In this document: piece after piece, positions 48,657 to 60,095 of the stretch
How positions within the stretch are numbered: the first letter of the stretch is position 1
Layout: each line of letters starts with the position of its first letter
NCBI GenBank assembly: GCA_009869945.1
Contig: WIXG01000282.1
Span: forward strand, 1 to 64,000
From: Mesaphorura yosii
Taxonomy: Eukaryota > Arthropoda > Collembola > Poduromorpha > Tullbergiidae
DNA length: 64,000 nucleotides
Direction of reading: 5' to 3'
Notes under the pieces: model-generated
What the model saw: only the letters and a program-made list of their open reading frames with translations
Told to the model about the DNA's origin: nothing
The model's database searches: none
Made by a program: the position numbers and the translations under genes

Positions 48657-51614
48657 GTCGTAATTGGTCTGAAATTTCACTGCATACTCTATTAAATACA
48701 TTTTCTTGTGCATTCCGACATTCCTTCCATGTTTCTGTCTTGTGTATGTGTGAATATTGTATGTAAATACCACCTGTAAATTAGATAATCAGTAATTTAC
48801 CTGCTGTATGCTAAGTGCTTTCTGTAAAATGTGATAATCTGTGTAGTTCGAGTGAATCCGTATCCGAATCTAAATCAGTGTCTTCCAGATACGCACTACG
48901 CACACTCAGGAAAGGTGAATACCTTCAGTGCCTTCAGTTGTAAATAATAGAATAGATTAACTTAACTGCCCACGATAGACGTTAGGAAACAATTTCCAAT
49001 TTTATAACTTCATAGATTAAATTCTTCTCTGACTTTAAATTCGCTTTGCTTTTAATAACCAAACTTTGTGTACATTTTATTCAGTTACCGGAAATATTTT
49101 TATCTTATCGGCGCGCGATGTTCTTTTCAATGGCCAAGCCAGCCTTTTGGAAGAACCCGACGGAATTGCACGAACAATCAAAACTGTAAAAATGAAAAGT
49201 TACCACTTAAATTAAGCTAAGTTATTATTATGTAATTAATTAATTTAGCAGATTAGTGAAAGTGAACGAATATTTTGTTAATTCTATAAATTATTGTACG
49301 TATCTTCCGAAGCTACCAGTATCATTATCAAGTAGTTGCACTTGAATAAAGAAATTATAATTTTGATGCACAAACAACCAAAATTCCATGTCCAAATCAA
49401 TCCACGTCGCAGCCCTTGCAGCGTAATAAATCTCCAGATGATCTCGCATTCATCGGTGACATGGCCATGCCATGGGCCATGGCATCATGACATCTCGACC
49501 CGACTGACCGAATCCTTTTCTAGTATTGCGACCTGCAACATGAATTGCTTGCGTGAGAAACGTGACTTGAATGCATGCAGTCTGGCATTTCACGATTCAC
49601 GGGGACTGTCACGCTAATTTATCTGTTTCTGTACCATCAACCGCCTCGGTAAGTCCAAAAATAGTCTGTCAGTATTCAACTAACCCAAAATACCACCACT
49701 TGTCATGTCATGATGATCTCTGCTCGTCTCTTGACAGCGAAAGACGTGCATCCAGCCAGCATCTCCTGCGTCGGGCAGGCAGGCATCGGCTTCAGCTCAT
49801 TTATTGTTGTCCAACATAAAAGGATTACGACACACGGAATCTGAACTTGTCCATGTCCAAGAGGCGCATGCATCGGTTAAATTGCTCTTGTTTGACTAAT
49901 GTCGTGCTTGTTTATTTCAAAATCCAAATTCCTGCCTGCCTGCCTTGAAGACGTGCCCCTTTGCTTTGTCAGTCTTGCGGCTCGTGACTCGTGGCCGACC
50001 ACCGCCGCGCCGTGCGGCGCAATGACGAGTCAGCCACACGATCGCCTTGGCCGGTCCGGCTGCCTGCCGAATTTCTTAAGAAATTTCTTAACTGCGCGGC
50101 TCGCTGCACTGCATTTGTGGTCGTGGCTGGCCGTCATCGACTTGACTTGACTGGCCAGCGGCCGCGGCCGGTCATCCTTTCGACTTGCGGTCAAGCCAAG
50201 TAGTAGTCAAGTAAGTCAAGTTTCATTCAATCTCAAACTAAACGCAAAGCGTGAGAAAGGAAGCCAGGGTCCAATCGAGTCTGATGTCCGGTCCGGCGTG
50301 TGCTCATTCGCTTGTGTAATGTAAAGTCATTTCCCATACACAAATACTTTGATACTTTCATAGAGAGTTACAATCATCCGGTTTGGTGTCGGTCGGCGCA
50401 GTTCGCTGCCAGTGGCACTACACTTTAACCCCTTCCTGACTGCCTGCTGGGTAATCGACGAACGGACGAGCGGACGGACAAATTCTTAATTCGTAGCATA
50501 ATGAATCAGAATTATCAGAATCAAGTTCATTCAAATTACGTAACTGCAACTGCAATTGCTCTATAACACTCGTAAATTTCAGTGTCCGTGTCTGCGTGTG
50601 AACGGAAAGCGTTCACAGCGCACGGAAGTCCAGTGTAGAGTAAATCACAGATCTCTGACGCTAATCTCTGCCTGCCTGCCTGGACTGCATAATTATGCAT
50701 TAGGTTGCAATATCCATCCACTTGTTCCAGGTACTCGTTCCGGTCCTGATCTGCTGCTCTGCTCAGTGAGCTCGACGTGATGCAATCTAATTCCAGACCA
50801 GGCAAGAGATGAGGTGGATGAGGATGTGGAGATGACGATCTCTTTCCAAATTCCTGCTTGCTTTGTATGCGTCCGCGTCCGTCGGGCGGATGCTCTTTTG
50901 CGTTTGTTGCTCCTGTTCGTTTTCGTTTTGGTCGTTCGTCCGTCCGTTTGTCTTTTTTCATTCTAATCTCCGGCTTGGCTTGGTTTGGTTTGGCTCTCCC
51001 CATTTAAATCTTCTTCGTGGAATGCGCCTGAGCCTGAGCCCTGAGTCAGGTGAATAGTGAATAGTAAATTTGAATTAATTTTTTGTCGTTCAGCCGGCCA
51101 GCCCAAACCAACTCCAACTCGTTCTCCGCTCCTTTTCATGCGCGGACGCGGACGCGGCAGAGTGCGAGTAAGGAAGCGTGAGAGCTGCGCTGTGAGTCCT
51201 TTAGAAACTTCATCAACTTACTTCCTTTTTTAGTCAAATGGAACAAAATGTAAAAAGGGCAGCCAACAATCGACGTGGCTCGCTTCGCTGCTGGCTGCCT
51301 GGATGTGGATGTGGATCGCGTCTTCAATAATAACAATAAATAATACACTTTACGATGCGACGCATGCATGCCAGTCCAGGCCAGGCCAGGCTTGGATTTT
51401 CAATTCTTTTGTTCCTAGTTAGTGGAGCATAAACTCTTGTGGAGGTGGAGTCGCTACTGCCATTGCGTCGAACTCCACTTTGCTCCAATTAATGTGCCCT
51501 GCATTCTTTTTCGCATATTTTAAGAGGGACTGAAACAAACGTGAATTTCGCGGCGTGGCAACTTGAACTTTGCCTGCTTGAAGAACGAGACGAAAGAACT
51601 GCGACTCCGACTCA
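48657..51614. other. 3' untranslated region and non-coding DNA after the HES gene
   Basis: The first ~690 bases are AT-rich and run to AATAAA at 49345-49350, a likely long 3' untranslated region. Beyond it no exon is supported. A palindrome lies at 49467-49485. An open frame of 155 codons on the minus strand (51003-50536) has no recognisable domain or splice support. Confidence 0.45.
49467..49485. repeat. 19-base perfect palindrome
   Basis: ATGCCATGG-G-CCATGGCAT is an exact inverted repeat around one central base. It lies just past the likely poly(A) site of the HES gene and could be a dimeric transcription-factor site or chance. Confidence 0.6.
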
Positions 51615-51892
51615 ATTTCTTCGGACCTACTAAACTGTTTCAGGTGAGCAATATCTTAAATTAATCAGGAATTCCTACTCTCATTAGAATCGCTTAATAC
51701 AGTGTGTATCTGCTGGTTTCACTGCTGGTTAAGAGTTATCGGCGAAATTAGTCGTGAAAACACGTAGAACTCGAATTTACTGCTAAGGATCAGTGAAATA
51801 CACACTGTATTAAGCGATTCTAAGGAGAGTATGATTTCCTCATTAATTTAAGATATTGCTCACCTGAAACAGTTTAGTAGGTCTGAAGAAAT
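51615..51892. repeat. Long inverted repeat: 95-base arms, 88-base spacer
   Basis: Arms 51615-51709 and 51798-51892 are reverse complements with 90 of 95 positions matching by hand count. Mismatches cluster in the middle of the arm. Each arm, read inward from its outer end, carries the splice-donor-like string TTTCAGGTGAGC. No target-site duplication is evident at the arm ends. Candidates are a foldback/MITE element or a locus producing hairpin RNA. Confidence 0.8.
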
Positions 51893-52183
51893 AGAGATTT
51901 TCAGTGAATTTCTGTCAGCGAAATTGAAGGATGTCTGGGAGATATGAGTGACTAAATGTCAAAGCTAAATGTATATTCAGCATACTTGTGTGCATTCTGC
52001 ATTTGATCTCCCTCAATACTTAATTACAACTCTGCATATCTCACGGTACCAAGGTAAAATAAAGTGTAATTACTAACGCTTTAACACATCCCTTAATTAC
52101 TCTACTGCACTGAAGACATGAGTCACCGTACAACACAGTCTACCGGTGATTTTTCTGCAATATGCTCGTAATTATTCTTAACG

Positions 52184-52216
52184 TATAAAAATCTTCTGGC
52201 GTTCATGTACACGTTT
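52184..52216 (+). promoter_or_regulatory. Candidate TATA promoter of IDH3G
   Basis: TATAAAA at 52184-52190 lies on the coding strand about 240 bases before the start codon. Initiation near 52214 would leave a leader of about 210 bases and would exclude the unrelated upstream ATG at 52205. Confidence 0.4.
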
Positions 52217-52426
52217 TGGCGTGGCCTGGTGAAGCTCGAGGCTGACGAAGCTTGGAGATGCGAACTCTTTGAATTGAATCCTGGTTGTCCAGGGAAAGCA
52301 AAACGCGTACGAGGGACATACTGTGGCGAATCGAATTCTCAATTATTTGCAGGTACCATCTTGCTCTTGCAACACATCTTCGCAACTATTCGACTGAACA
52401 CTGGAGACGACGGATGAGACACTGGA

Positions 52427-53735
52427 ATGTCACTGATTCGATCAACTGTCCTTTGGCAGGCCGCAAAAACAAAGCCAAACTTCGGAATTTCTGGTGCAGC
52501 ATGGAAAAGGTTCGTGGATTTTGAAATCCCGAATCATCAGTGCTCCGACGGAAGACGGTGGAAGACTAGTGCCGTGCCAAGCGTACTGAGCCGTGCTGAA
52601 GTTGCACATCACAAGACGTTACCGGCCAAGTATGGCGGAAGAAACACGGTTACTTTACTTCCTGGTAAGTCAACTAGTAAGAATTCGAATTGGATAGAAT
52701 AGTTGCAGATTTGCGTTGTAACTGGAAATTCGTGTTCATTGATAAGGTGGTGGAATTGGACCCGAGCTGACGTCGTACGTGAGGGACATTTTCATCTCTG
52801 ATGGAGTTCGCGTCGACTTTGAGTTTATGGACATTTGTGACGAAGAGTTTGAAGAGGATCAGGCACTGAACAACGCAATTGTGTCCATCAAGAGGAATGG
52901 GACTGGCTTGAAAGGCAACATCGAGACCCGCAACTTTGATCCGAACATTATCTCGAGGAACGTGGCACTTCGAAATGAATTGGATCTGTATGTGAATGTC
53001 CTACACGTCAAATCGTATCCTGGCATCCCTGCAAGACACATGGACATTAACACCGTGATCATCAGACAGAACACTGAAGGAGAGTATGCGCTACTGGAGC
53101 ACGAAGCCGTCGAAGGCGTGGTGTCTTGCCTCAAAATCATGACACGTCCAAGTGTCACAAAATTGGCAAAATTTGCGTTCGAGTACGCCAAGACGCACAA
53201 CCGGAAGAAGCTCACAACAATCCACAAAGCCAATATTATGGAACTCTCCGACGGATTATTTCTGGAGTGCGTCAAAGAAGTATCCAAGCAGTATCCGGAC
53301 ATCGAGTACAATGAAATGATCATCGACAATTGCTGCATGCAACTTGTCTCGGACCCGAAACAATTTGACATCATGCTCACCACGAATTTGTACGGGAACA
53401 TAGTCTCGAATGTGCTTTGTGGACTGACGGGTGGTGCAGGACTGTACGCTGGGAGAAACTACGGCGATGATTACGCAGTCTTCGAACCTGGTGCGAGAAA
53501 TACGGGAACAAAGATCGCAGGGAAGGGCATTGCGAATCCAGTGTCAATGATCAGTGCCTCAATCGATCTACTCAAGCACATTGGCATGCATTTCTCAGCG
53601 AATAGGATTAAGGACGCGCTCAGTCATACGATCAACGTTGCAAAGGTTCATACGAAGGATCTCGGCGGTCAGGCGACGAGTCAGGATGTGGTGAACTGTA
53701 TTATCAGGTATCTCGCCCAGCATCCAAAATGTTGA
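52427..53735 (+). CDS. IDH3G: NAD-dependent isocitrate dehydrogenase, gamma-type regulatory subunit, mitochondrial
   Basis: Two exons (52427-52664 and 52747-53735) give 408 residues. The first ~55 residues are a mitochondrial presequence (MSLIRSTVLWQAAKTK). The mature part starts at LPAKYGGRNTVTLLPG and continues across the intron as GGIGPELTSYVRDIF. Family motifs include LKGNIETR, RQNTEGEYALLEHE, VHKANIM-like IHKANIMELSDGLFL and NLYGNIVSN. The last has Asn where catalytic alpha subunits have Asp (NLYGDILSD), and PGGG replaces PGDG. Both point to a regulatory, gamma-type subunit of the alpha2-beta-gamma enzyme that makes 2-oxoglutarate in the TCA cycle. Length matches the family (393 in humans). 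AATAAA at 53813-53818 lies 78 bases after the stop. Confidence 0.95.
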
Positions 53736-55738
53736 AACGTGCGCGTGCACATCAAAAAACTTGTGTTCTCTTAATTTCATGTGAATTCGAGTGTACTTTA
53801 TCCTTAATATGCAATAAATTATGGGATTGTAAAATAGTAAAATTCTGTGGAGGGAATTTGCACACTTGTTCTGCTCTCAATCAGGCGCATTACTCAAAAT
53901 CCTTTGTAAACAAACCACTTGACAATTGGCGACTGGACAGCTTTTTATTAGTCTGGCATGCTGTCGGCAGGACGGCGACGTGTCTCCACTCCACTTTTGC
54001 AACCGACAGTCTTATCTCAGGCCGGCCAAGCGATGTGTCAATAATTGTTCATATTTGCAATTCACATTGGCGTCAAGTGTGGCTGTGGCACCGGCAAGCT
54101 GACAGCGAAACAAGCAGGAGAGCACGAGCAGGAACGTGAATTCGATCTGGACCTGGACTGAAGTGACAAGGCAAGGCTGAGAAAATGGCATCTGTAAAGG
54201 ATCTTCTGTGGTCTGTGGATTCCCGGCCCCTCCAAATTTCAGGAGCCGCGTGGATAGTTAAAGATTAAATTACTTTGCCTCATGCATTATGCGTGCCTTG
54301 GAAATTGAGTCCAGTAGCACAGCGACTGCGGCACGTCCTTCGCACGAATTGATTCGGTGGCAGACGTGGTTGTTGAAGTGCGACGTGCGAAGTTAAGCCG
54401 TTAAGATAGCATCACTAATTTCACGTTTCAGGCGCGACACAAGGCGAAACCCCGAACAGAAGGCTGAGAATGACGTGTTTATTTATTAAATTAACTTGTA
54501 AACAGCGAAAACAAGCAGATAGTCGATTATCAGTCTCATCTTCAGATCTCATCAGGCATCTCATCTCGTCTTGACTCAATTTCGAGTGACTGGAGAGTTT
54601 GGGGGTTATTTTCAAGTTATTTGGATACATCTTCATCATTCTTGCTCGTTTTTTTGGCTCTGAAGTGCTGGAAGCGCTGAACTCAATGAATTCGAACCAA
54701 ATCTGAACCTTTGATGATTTTATCTTCTTATCTGATCACCGCGTTGGCCGTGTTCGCGTTTTTGGTTTTGAGGAAAACTGAAAAGCAGAAAACATTTTCG
54801 TCAAAAGAAGCTGATGCTGATGCAGGAGACGAGCATCTGCCGCGTCCCATTGTTGTAATTTAAAGTTTTATCGTTGTTCTAAATCTGAACTCCAAACAAG
54901 GAGAACGGAGAAGGAGCACAAATCGAAATCCTCTCAGCATTGCATTGAAGGATGCCCGGAGCCGAAAGCGTACTTCAATCAAAAAATCATGTACTTAAGT
55001 GTCGCACGCAATACGCAAGAAAGCGGACCTTCGGTCGGAGTGGCGTATTGAATGAATGGTCGACCATCAGCATCTTCTTCACGCTACGTTAAAAACGGCT
55101 TAGTTTTCATTAAAAGATCAGGGACATGTCACGTTCAGCGCCAGCGCGCTTTCACCATAAAACGGAGAATAGAATAGATCGAATTTATGAGCTGCGCAGG
55201 TAAAAAGGTGAAAAATTGAAAATTAAATGTACCATGTGGGAAGACGAAGACGACGGCAACTGATAATAATAATTTGTATTGACAACGTCGCGCCGCCGCG
55301 CGGAGGCCCAAACTGTCAAGATTTCAAGCCGGGCTTCGGGATCCGGTCGTAGTTTGCTTTTAAGTTTAAGTATTCATAAAAGTGAGCATGCACTTGAAGA
55401 AGCCAGCCTTTTTCTGTACTGGCATTGGTGCAAGGAACATTTTATCACTTTCATCTGTTGATTGTTATCAGTTTAGCATGGCCCTTTGCATTCATTCCTT
55501 CGTCTTCTAAGAATGCTCGTGTCGTAAAATGCATGCGTGAGATGCGTTCAGAGCTCAGAACCTTTTTCATGAACATATTTTTGGGTTTTGGAACCTTCTT
55601 GAATGAATTGTTTGAATTGTAAATTCGATTCTACTTTTGTCACTCATCATTTGAACCATTTCACTCACCGCATGCGTGCGTGCTCAGCTTGACTGAGTGG
55701 CATGGCAAGACTTTATCGCTTTACGATCAAGAAATCCA
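53736..55738. other. Non-coding stretch after IDH3G
   Basis: After the IDH3G poly(A) signal at 53813, no exon is supported on either strand. Open frames are short and without recognisable motifs. Confidence 0.5.
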
Positions 55739-56939
55739 TTATCTGCGGAATAATCTTAGTCTTTTGCTCTGAGAAAGCTCTGGCCACTGGCTAAGGTTCT
55801 GGAGAGCTTGTACGGCAAAATCTCGAATTACATTCATAAAGGAAGCAGATGCACATCTGTCATTCCGATCTGCCACACGCAACTCAATCTGGAAGAGTTT
55901 CCAAATTCCAGCTTTCCAACTTCCCTGTTCCTGCAAAGATACAAATACAAATTGCAAATTGGAACCGAAGAATGATGAATCACCAGCGAACAAGTTTTCA
56001 ATTAATAACTCGCAGTCGCTCCTTCAGCCAAGCACTGCTCCACCACAATCACGTCAATTGATCATTTTCAGGAGCTTCCTTGACAGGAGGATGAACCCGA
56101 AGCGACAACCGACCAAGTTTGTACCACAAACTTCAAAATATTGCTCACCCAAACGAATGACAATAACCACCATTCAGTGGGACTTCAAATGCTTGGGACT
56201 GTCTGCCTCAAAATTCAAAGGGTTGTTTTTGATACTCCATCGACTTTTCTGTGTTCTGCTCTTCTGCAACCTGAATCTCGGACCTGAATCACTAAACACT
56301 TCCAAAACCAAAACAGAATTCTACAGCAGGTTGTTGACGATAACAATAACAATGGTGCTACCTTACAATTACAATTTCTTTCTTTCTTTCTTTCATGTTT
56401 CACCCTTTCAAAATCTCGGTTCCAATTCAAACACTTGCACTGCACCCTTTTCTTTTGGAAGTGAAGTTGGAGCCTTTTCTTTATGGATCTGTGCTTAGTG
56501 TTTGTGCTTTTAATGCGTGTGATGTGACATTCTGTCCGTTTGGAGAATTATCATCCCTGTGCTGTACTCTCTTCTGTTCTGTGCTGATGCTTTTGTTTGC
56601 GAGATCCATTAAGGAATGAAAACCTAAAGCTCTTCTGAGATCGGATAGGACAATAACAAAAATATTCCCTACCTGAATCGTTACTTCGTGCGCCGCACCG
56701 ACCGGCTCGACACTAGCTCGTTCAATACAGGTTGCCTTGACTTGACTTGCCCCATCGCTCGCGTTTCCAGCATCGTCCGTCTCTCCTCCAAGTTGACCAG
56801 CTTGGGGATTACGTACACGTCTTACGCGAGCCGTGAGCCCGCGACGACTGTGCCTGGAATCGTTGGAAATCCAGCCGGACGAAGACGAAGAAAGAAGATG
56901 CTCAGCCAGCAGCAGCCACTTTGTCATGATTATGCTCAT
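55739..56939 (-). CDS. Possible two-exon hypothetical protein
   Basis: On the minus strand an ATG at 56939 opens a frame to 56673, which ends VEPVGAAHEVTIQ at CAG|GTAGGG in phase 0. At 55930, after TATCTTTGCAG, a frame starts in the same phase with EQGSWKAGIWKLFQIELRVA and reaches a stop at 55739 (SQSKRLRLFRR). Joined they give 152 residues: a Ser/Gly-rich middle and a mixed-charge C-terminus. No known domain is seen. The matching phases and good acceptor argue for reality; the absence of homology I recognise and the 742-base intron, long for this window, argue against. An upstream exon with a membrane segment at about 58200-58000 is conceivable. Confidence 0.3.
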
Positions 56940-58476
56940 TGCCGTGCCTTCTCGGTGGTAAACAACAAAGGCTAAAGAAAGCCAAAGAGGTACCGACACG
57001 AAGAATTTGGGCCTTAAGCCGCAAAATGTTAGATTCAACCACTCCGTTATTGGATAATGATGAGGAATTATGCAATGAAATGCGACGGACGACCAGGAAA
57101 CTGACCATTGTAAAGACAGGATTATGGAGCATATTAATCACGGGATTTAAACTTGACCTCTGACTGTACGATGGCTTACTGCATGCGTAGGGCGAATGAA
57201 GTCAGACTTGCTATACCCTGTTCCTTCGGCAGCTAATCAGGGTTCGAATAATCCTCTCATCTTGATGAATATCAGCCTCATCTGCATGTTTTACAGGACC
57301 ACAATATTTTAATGTTGTGGACTTTGATTTATCTTCCAGAATTCTATAATGGGGATTGAAATGGAAGCCAAGGTTATGAAATTAGCTTTTAAGCCCGAGT
57401 CTCGATTCAGATTCGGATTGTTCGGTAATGATTATAATGATAATGACGATAGGGACAATACACAATAGTAATAGACAAATGAACAAAACTCCAAGTTCCA
57501 TTGCACGTACACCTGTTCCTTGTTCCGGAGTTCCAGAATGCGAATGTACCTGTGCTTCGTCCTCCGTCCGTCCGTCCTCTGATCGTGGGACCAGATTACT
57601 GATTACTATTAGCATTGCAGCACAGCACAGCGCAGCATAAAAATGAATTGTCATTCCGTTTATCCCGTTTGCTTTGCTTCATCTCCGGTCTCGGTCTCCC
57701 CCTTCGACGGACGCGACGCTTAGACTTCATTAGTCAGTTGGCATAACGGAATGCACGGACGGACTCGCACAGGTGAGGCGAAGGGGAAGGAAATTGAAAT
57801 GGAAATCGGGCTGGGAAAATGAGAATGAAGATGAGAGATAAATCTGGTCGGTCTGGTGTTTCGTATCTCCTCCAGTCAGTCAGGCCACGCAGGCCGGGCC
57901 TTGCAAACAATAGGTCAGGTTCGCATCCTTCATTTTTTTATCCAGGCACTTGACTCCATGGCCTGAAATGCTGAAATCCCGTTTCTCGTTCATTAGAGCG
58001 AGGCAGGCAGGCCTGAGAACCTGTTTCTGATTCTCCTGCTGATATGCACCGCAGCGCAGTCATATTTCTGTGATGTAGTTCGAATCGATCATTTCCTTTC
58101 CAGCTGACACGGACAAGTAAACAAAAGAGAAGCGCTGAAATCAGAATCAAGGGCCACGCCATAAGTTCAAGGCCCAAGACGGCAGTCAGCAATAAAAACA
58201 TCTGAAACGGGCAATTCGTGAAAAAAAATGAAAAGAGCAGTTTTATTTCCATAAATTAGTCAATTAGTCATAAATTAGTCAGTAGAAAATTCTGAGCAAG
58301 AAGATCAATAATCAATAATAGAAATCAAATTAGAATTAATTTAAAAATATAATACAGCGAATGTATAATTAGATGTTCAAGTACAGTATTGAAGAAATCG
58401 TCGAATAAGTTTCTTTCTTGTTTCGCCACGGAGGATCTGAGGCTTCGGAGACCAAATTGTCGCGGCGTCTGGTGGC
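56940..58476. other. Region with no firm gene
   Basis: Two minus-strand open frames encode hydrophobic segments. One reads MFLLLTAVLGLELMAWPL after TGCCCGTTTCAG at about 58200; the other reads MELGVLFICLLLLCIVP near 57490. Neither has a clean donor in the right phase. They could be chance or poorly resolved exons of the doubtful gene to the left. Confidence 0.3.
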
Positions 58477-59009
58477 TCACTTCCCGAACCTACCGACAAT
58501 AATCAAAGAACAAATTAAAACAGATTCCTTCCACACACTACAGTGCGAATGGCGATCGCGTTATCATTTGCCATTGTTGATCAATTCGCGTGAAGACGGC
58601 CGAAACTTACGAATGTTTCAATGCATCAAAGCCCTAAAGTTCTTCCTTACCCGTTCGATCCGGAGAGCGAGCTGGCGCTGGCCTGGGCCTGGGAGCCGGA
58701 GGTGCTTCCGCCATAGCCATAAGGATAGCCGTAACCGTAACCGTAGGGTGGATAGAATTGTCTGCCCTGTCTTGGGCTGGGACGATCTGGAATAGACAGA
58801 ATGCGAGGAGTGGCATGAGTAAAATTCTAAATCTTCCTTGTTTGGGGCTCACTTAACTCGCTTTTTGAGGGATATGAATTAAACTAATTAATTAACTTAA
58901 ACATACCGAGTGGCTCGAACGCAGCTGGAAAAGCGGCGGACAGATCGACGAGGACGGCAACGGCGAGCACAACGACGGCGATGTAGAGGACAATCTTTCT
59001 CGAATCCAT
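58477..59009 (-). CDS. Small secreted Gly/Tyr-rich peptide precursor
   Basis: Exon 1 (59009-58907) encodes a clear signal peptide, MDSRKIVLYIAVVVLAVAVL, ending near DLSAAFP. Exon 2 (58786-58651) joins in phase and encodes DRPSPRQGRQFYPPYGYGYG, more GY repeats, and a Ser/Ala/Gly tail. A short third exon (58489-58477) after GTCGGTAG would add FGK and a stop; this last junction is weak. The product would be about 83 residues. Tyr/Gly-rich short secreted proteins in arthropods include cuticular, antimicrobial and neuropeptide-like ones; sequence does not decide. A TATA box lies upstream. Exons 1 and 2 are well supported. Confidence 0.65.
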
Positions 59010-59189
59010 GTCACTGCTGGTTCTAATGTTGTCTTCTCAGTTGTCCAATAAGTCAAAACGCAAGCAGGTATTGTCGATAAGATTGATGTGAATCTGAATA
59101 CAGCAACTGAAATTTTACTGGAGCTCTAGCACGTTAATGGCCAAATACAATAACGAAACTGGCTTGCAATGGTTGCTGTGGGCCCTTTT

Positions 59190-59203
59190 ATATAAAAATC
59201 TCA
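59190..59203 (-). promoter_or_regulatory. TATA box of the Gly/Tyr-rich peptide gene
   Basis: Read on the minus strand this is TTTTTATATAAAAGGG, a near-consensus TATA box about 185 bases before the start codon at 59009. Initiation is expected around 59160-59165. Confidence 0.55.
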
Positions 59204-60018
59204 ACGCCTTTTCAATACACATATTTTTAGCAACGTAAAAAACTTACAAAATAGGTTAGTGATTAGGGTTACACTTGCACTTGAAAGTGCAAGGGTACAT
59301 TTCATGCGAAAACCTATCTGGGATTTTCTTGGAGCCATTTTAATCCTTTCTGAGGACCATTAAGGCAACTGAGAGCATGCCAGGTATGCTTGTAGATGCA
59401 AATGTGGTGGTCAGGCCACCGTAAAACCCGAGTGAATGGAACTGGGATTTGCCCACGTATTCTATTTTTATTGCACATTTGTACGAAGGTCAATTCATTT
59501 TTTGTCTCCAAAATCCCAGTCGTCAGCCTTCAGCTTTACATTCACCGTTACATTATTAGTGCGCTGGCCATAGCCACTGCCTCCGCGGCGCGGGCAGCAT
59601 CGTGAATCTAATCCGAAGAATAGGAATTAGTCTTTGCCTTTATGAGTCAATGTTTCTGTAAGCAAGAATTAAAACTCTAAAATCATTCGATTCGAAAAAA
59701 TTGAAGTTCTGCATTCCGAATTTTTTGGCCTGGCGTGGCGTGAGACGGGTGCGATGTCCAGTACGCTAAAGTCAAAGATCCAGACGACAGAGTCTGTTGG
59801 ACTGGACCTTGCCCCTGCCCTCTCGGATGTGAAGATGCGATCGATGATGGGATGATGATGATCAGCGACCCTTTGCCGATCCCTTTGCGATCCGTGCCAT
59901 GAAATTCAATGCTGCGTAAACAGAATTCTTCAAAACAAAGACCGTGCGATAAGCATGAGCATGACCGTGTTTACGGTTACATAATGACCAGATAAACATA
60001 AACTGCTGGCTGTCGCAG
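59204..60018. other. Intergenic region between peptide and lipase genes
   Basis: It separates two divergent genes, each with its own TATA box. I saw no exon or structured repeat. Confidence 0.5.
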
Positions 60019-60053
60019 TATTTAAAGATTTCGATTTCGAATCTTGGTCAGTC
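60019..60053 (+). promoter_or_regulatory. TATA-initiator core promoter of the lipase gene
   Basis: TATTTAAAG at 60019-60027 is followed 31 bases on by the arthropod initiator TCAGTC at 60048-60053 (A at 60050). This spacing is the standard one. The leader to the ATG at 60096 would be about 46 bases. Confidence 0.6.
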
Positions 60054-60095
60054 TCATTTGATATTTGGTGCAGGAGATGAGCTGCTTCAGAAGTC

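Noticed and set aside
50536-51003. 155-codon ATG-started open frame on the minus strand
   Set aside because: The start is a repeat-like CCAAACCAAGCC stretch and a basic low-complexity run. I recognise no domain and found no partner exon. It could be real but evidence is lacking.
56688-56975. Plus-strand open frame opposite the doubtful two-exon gene
   Set aside because: It has no ATG in a good context, no splice partners and no motif. It is probably the shadow of the opposite strand or non-coding.
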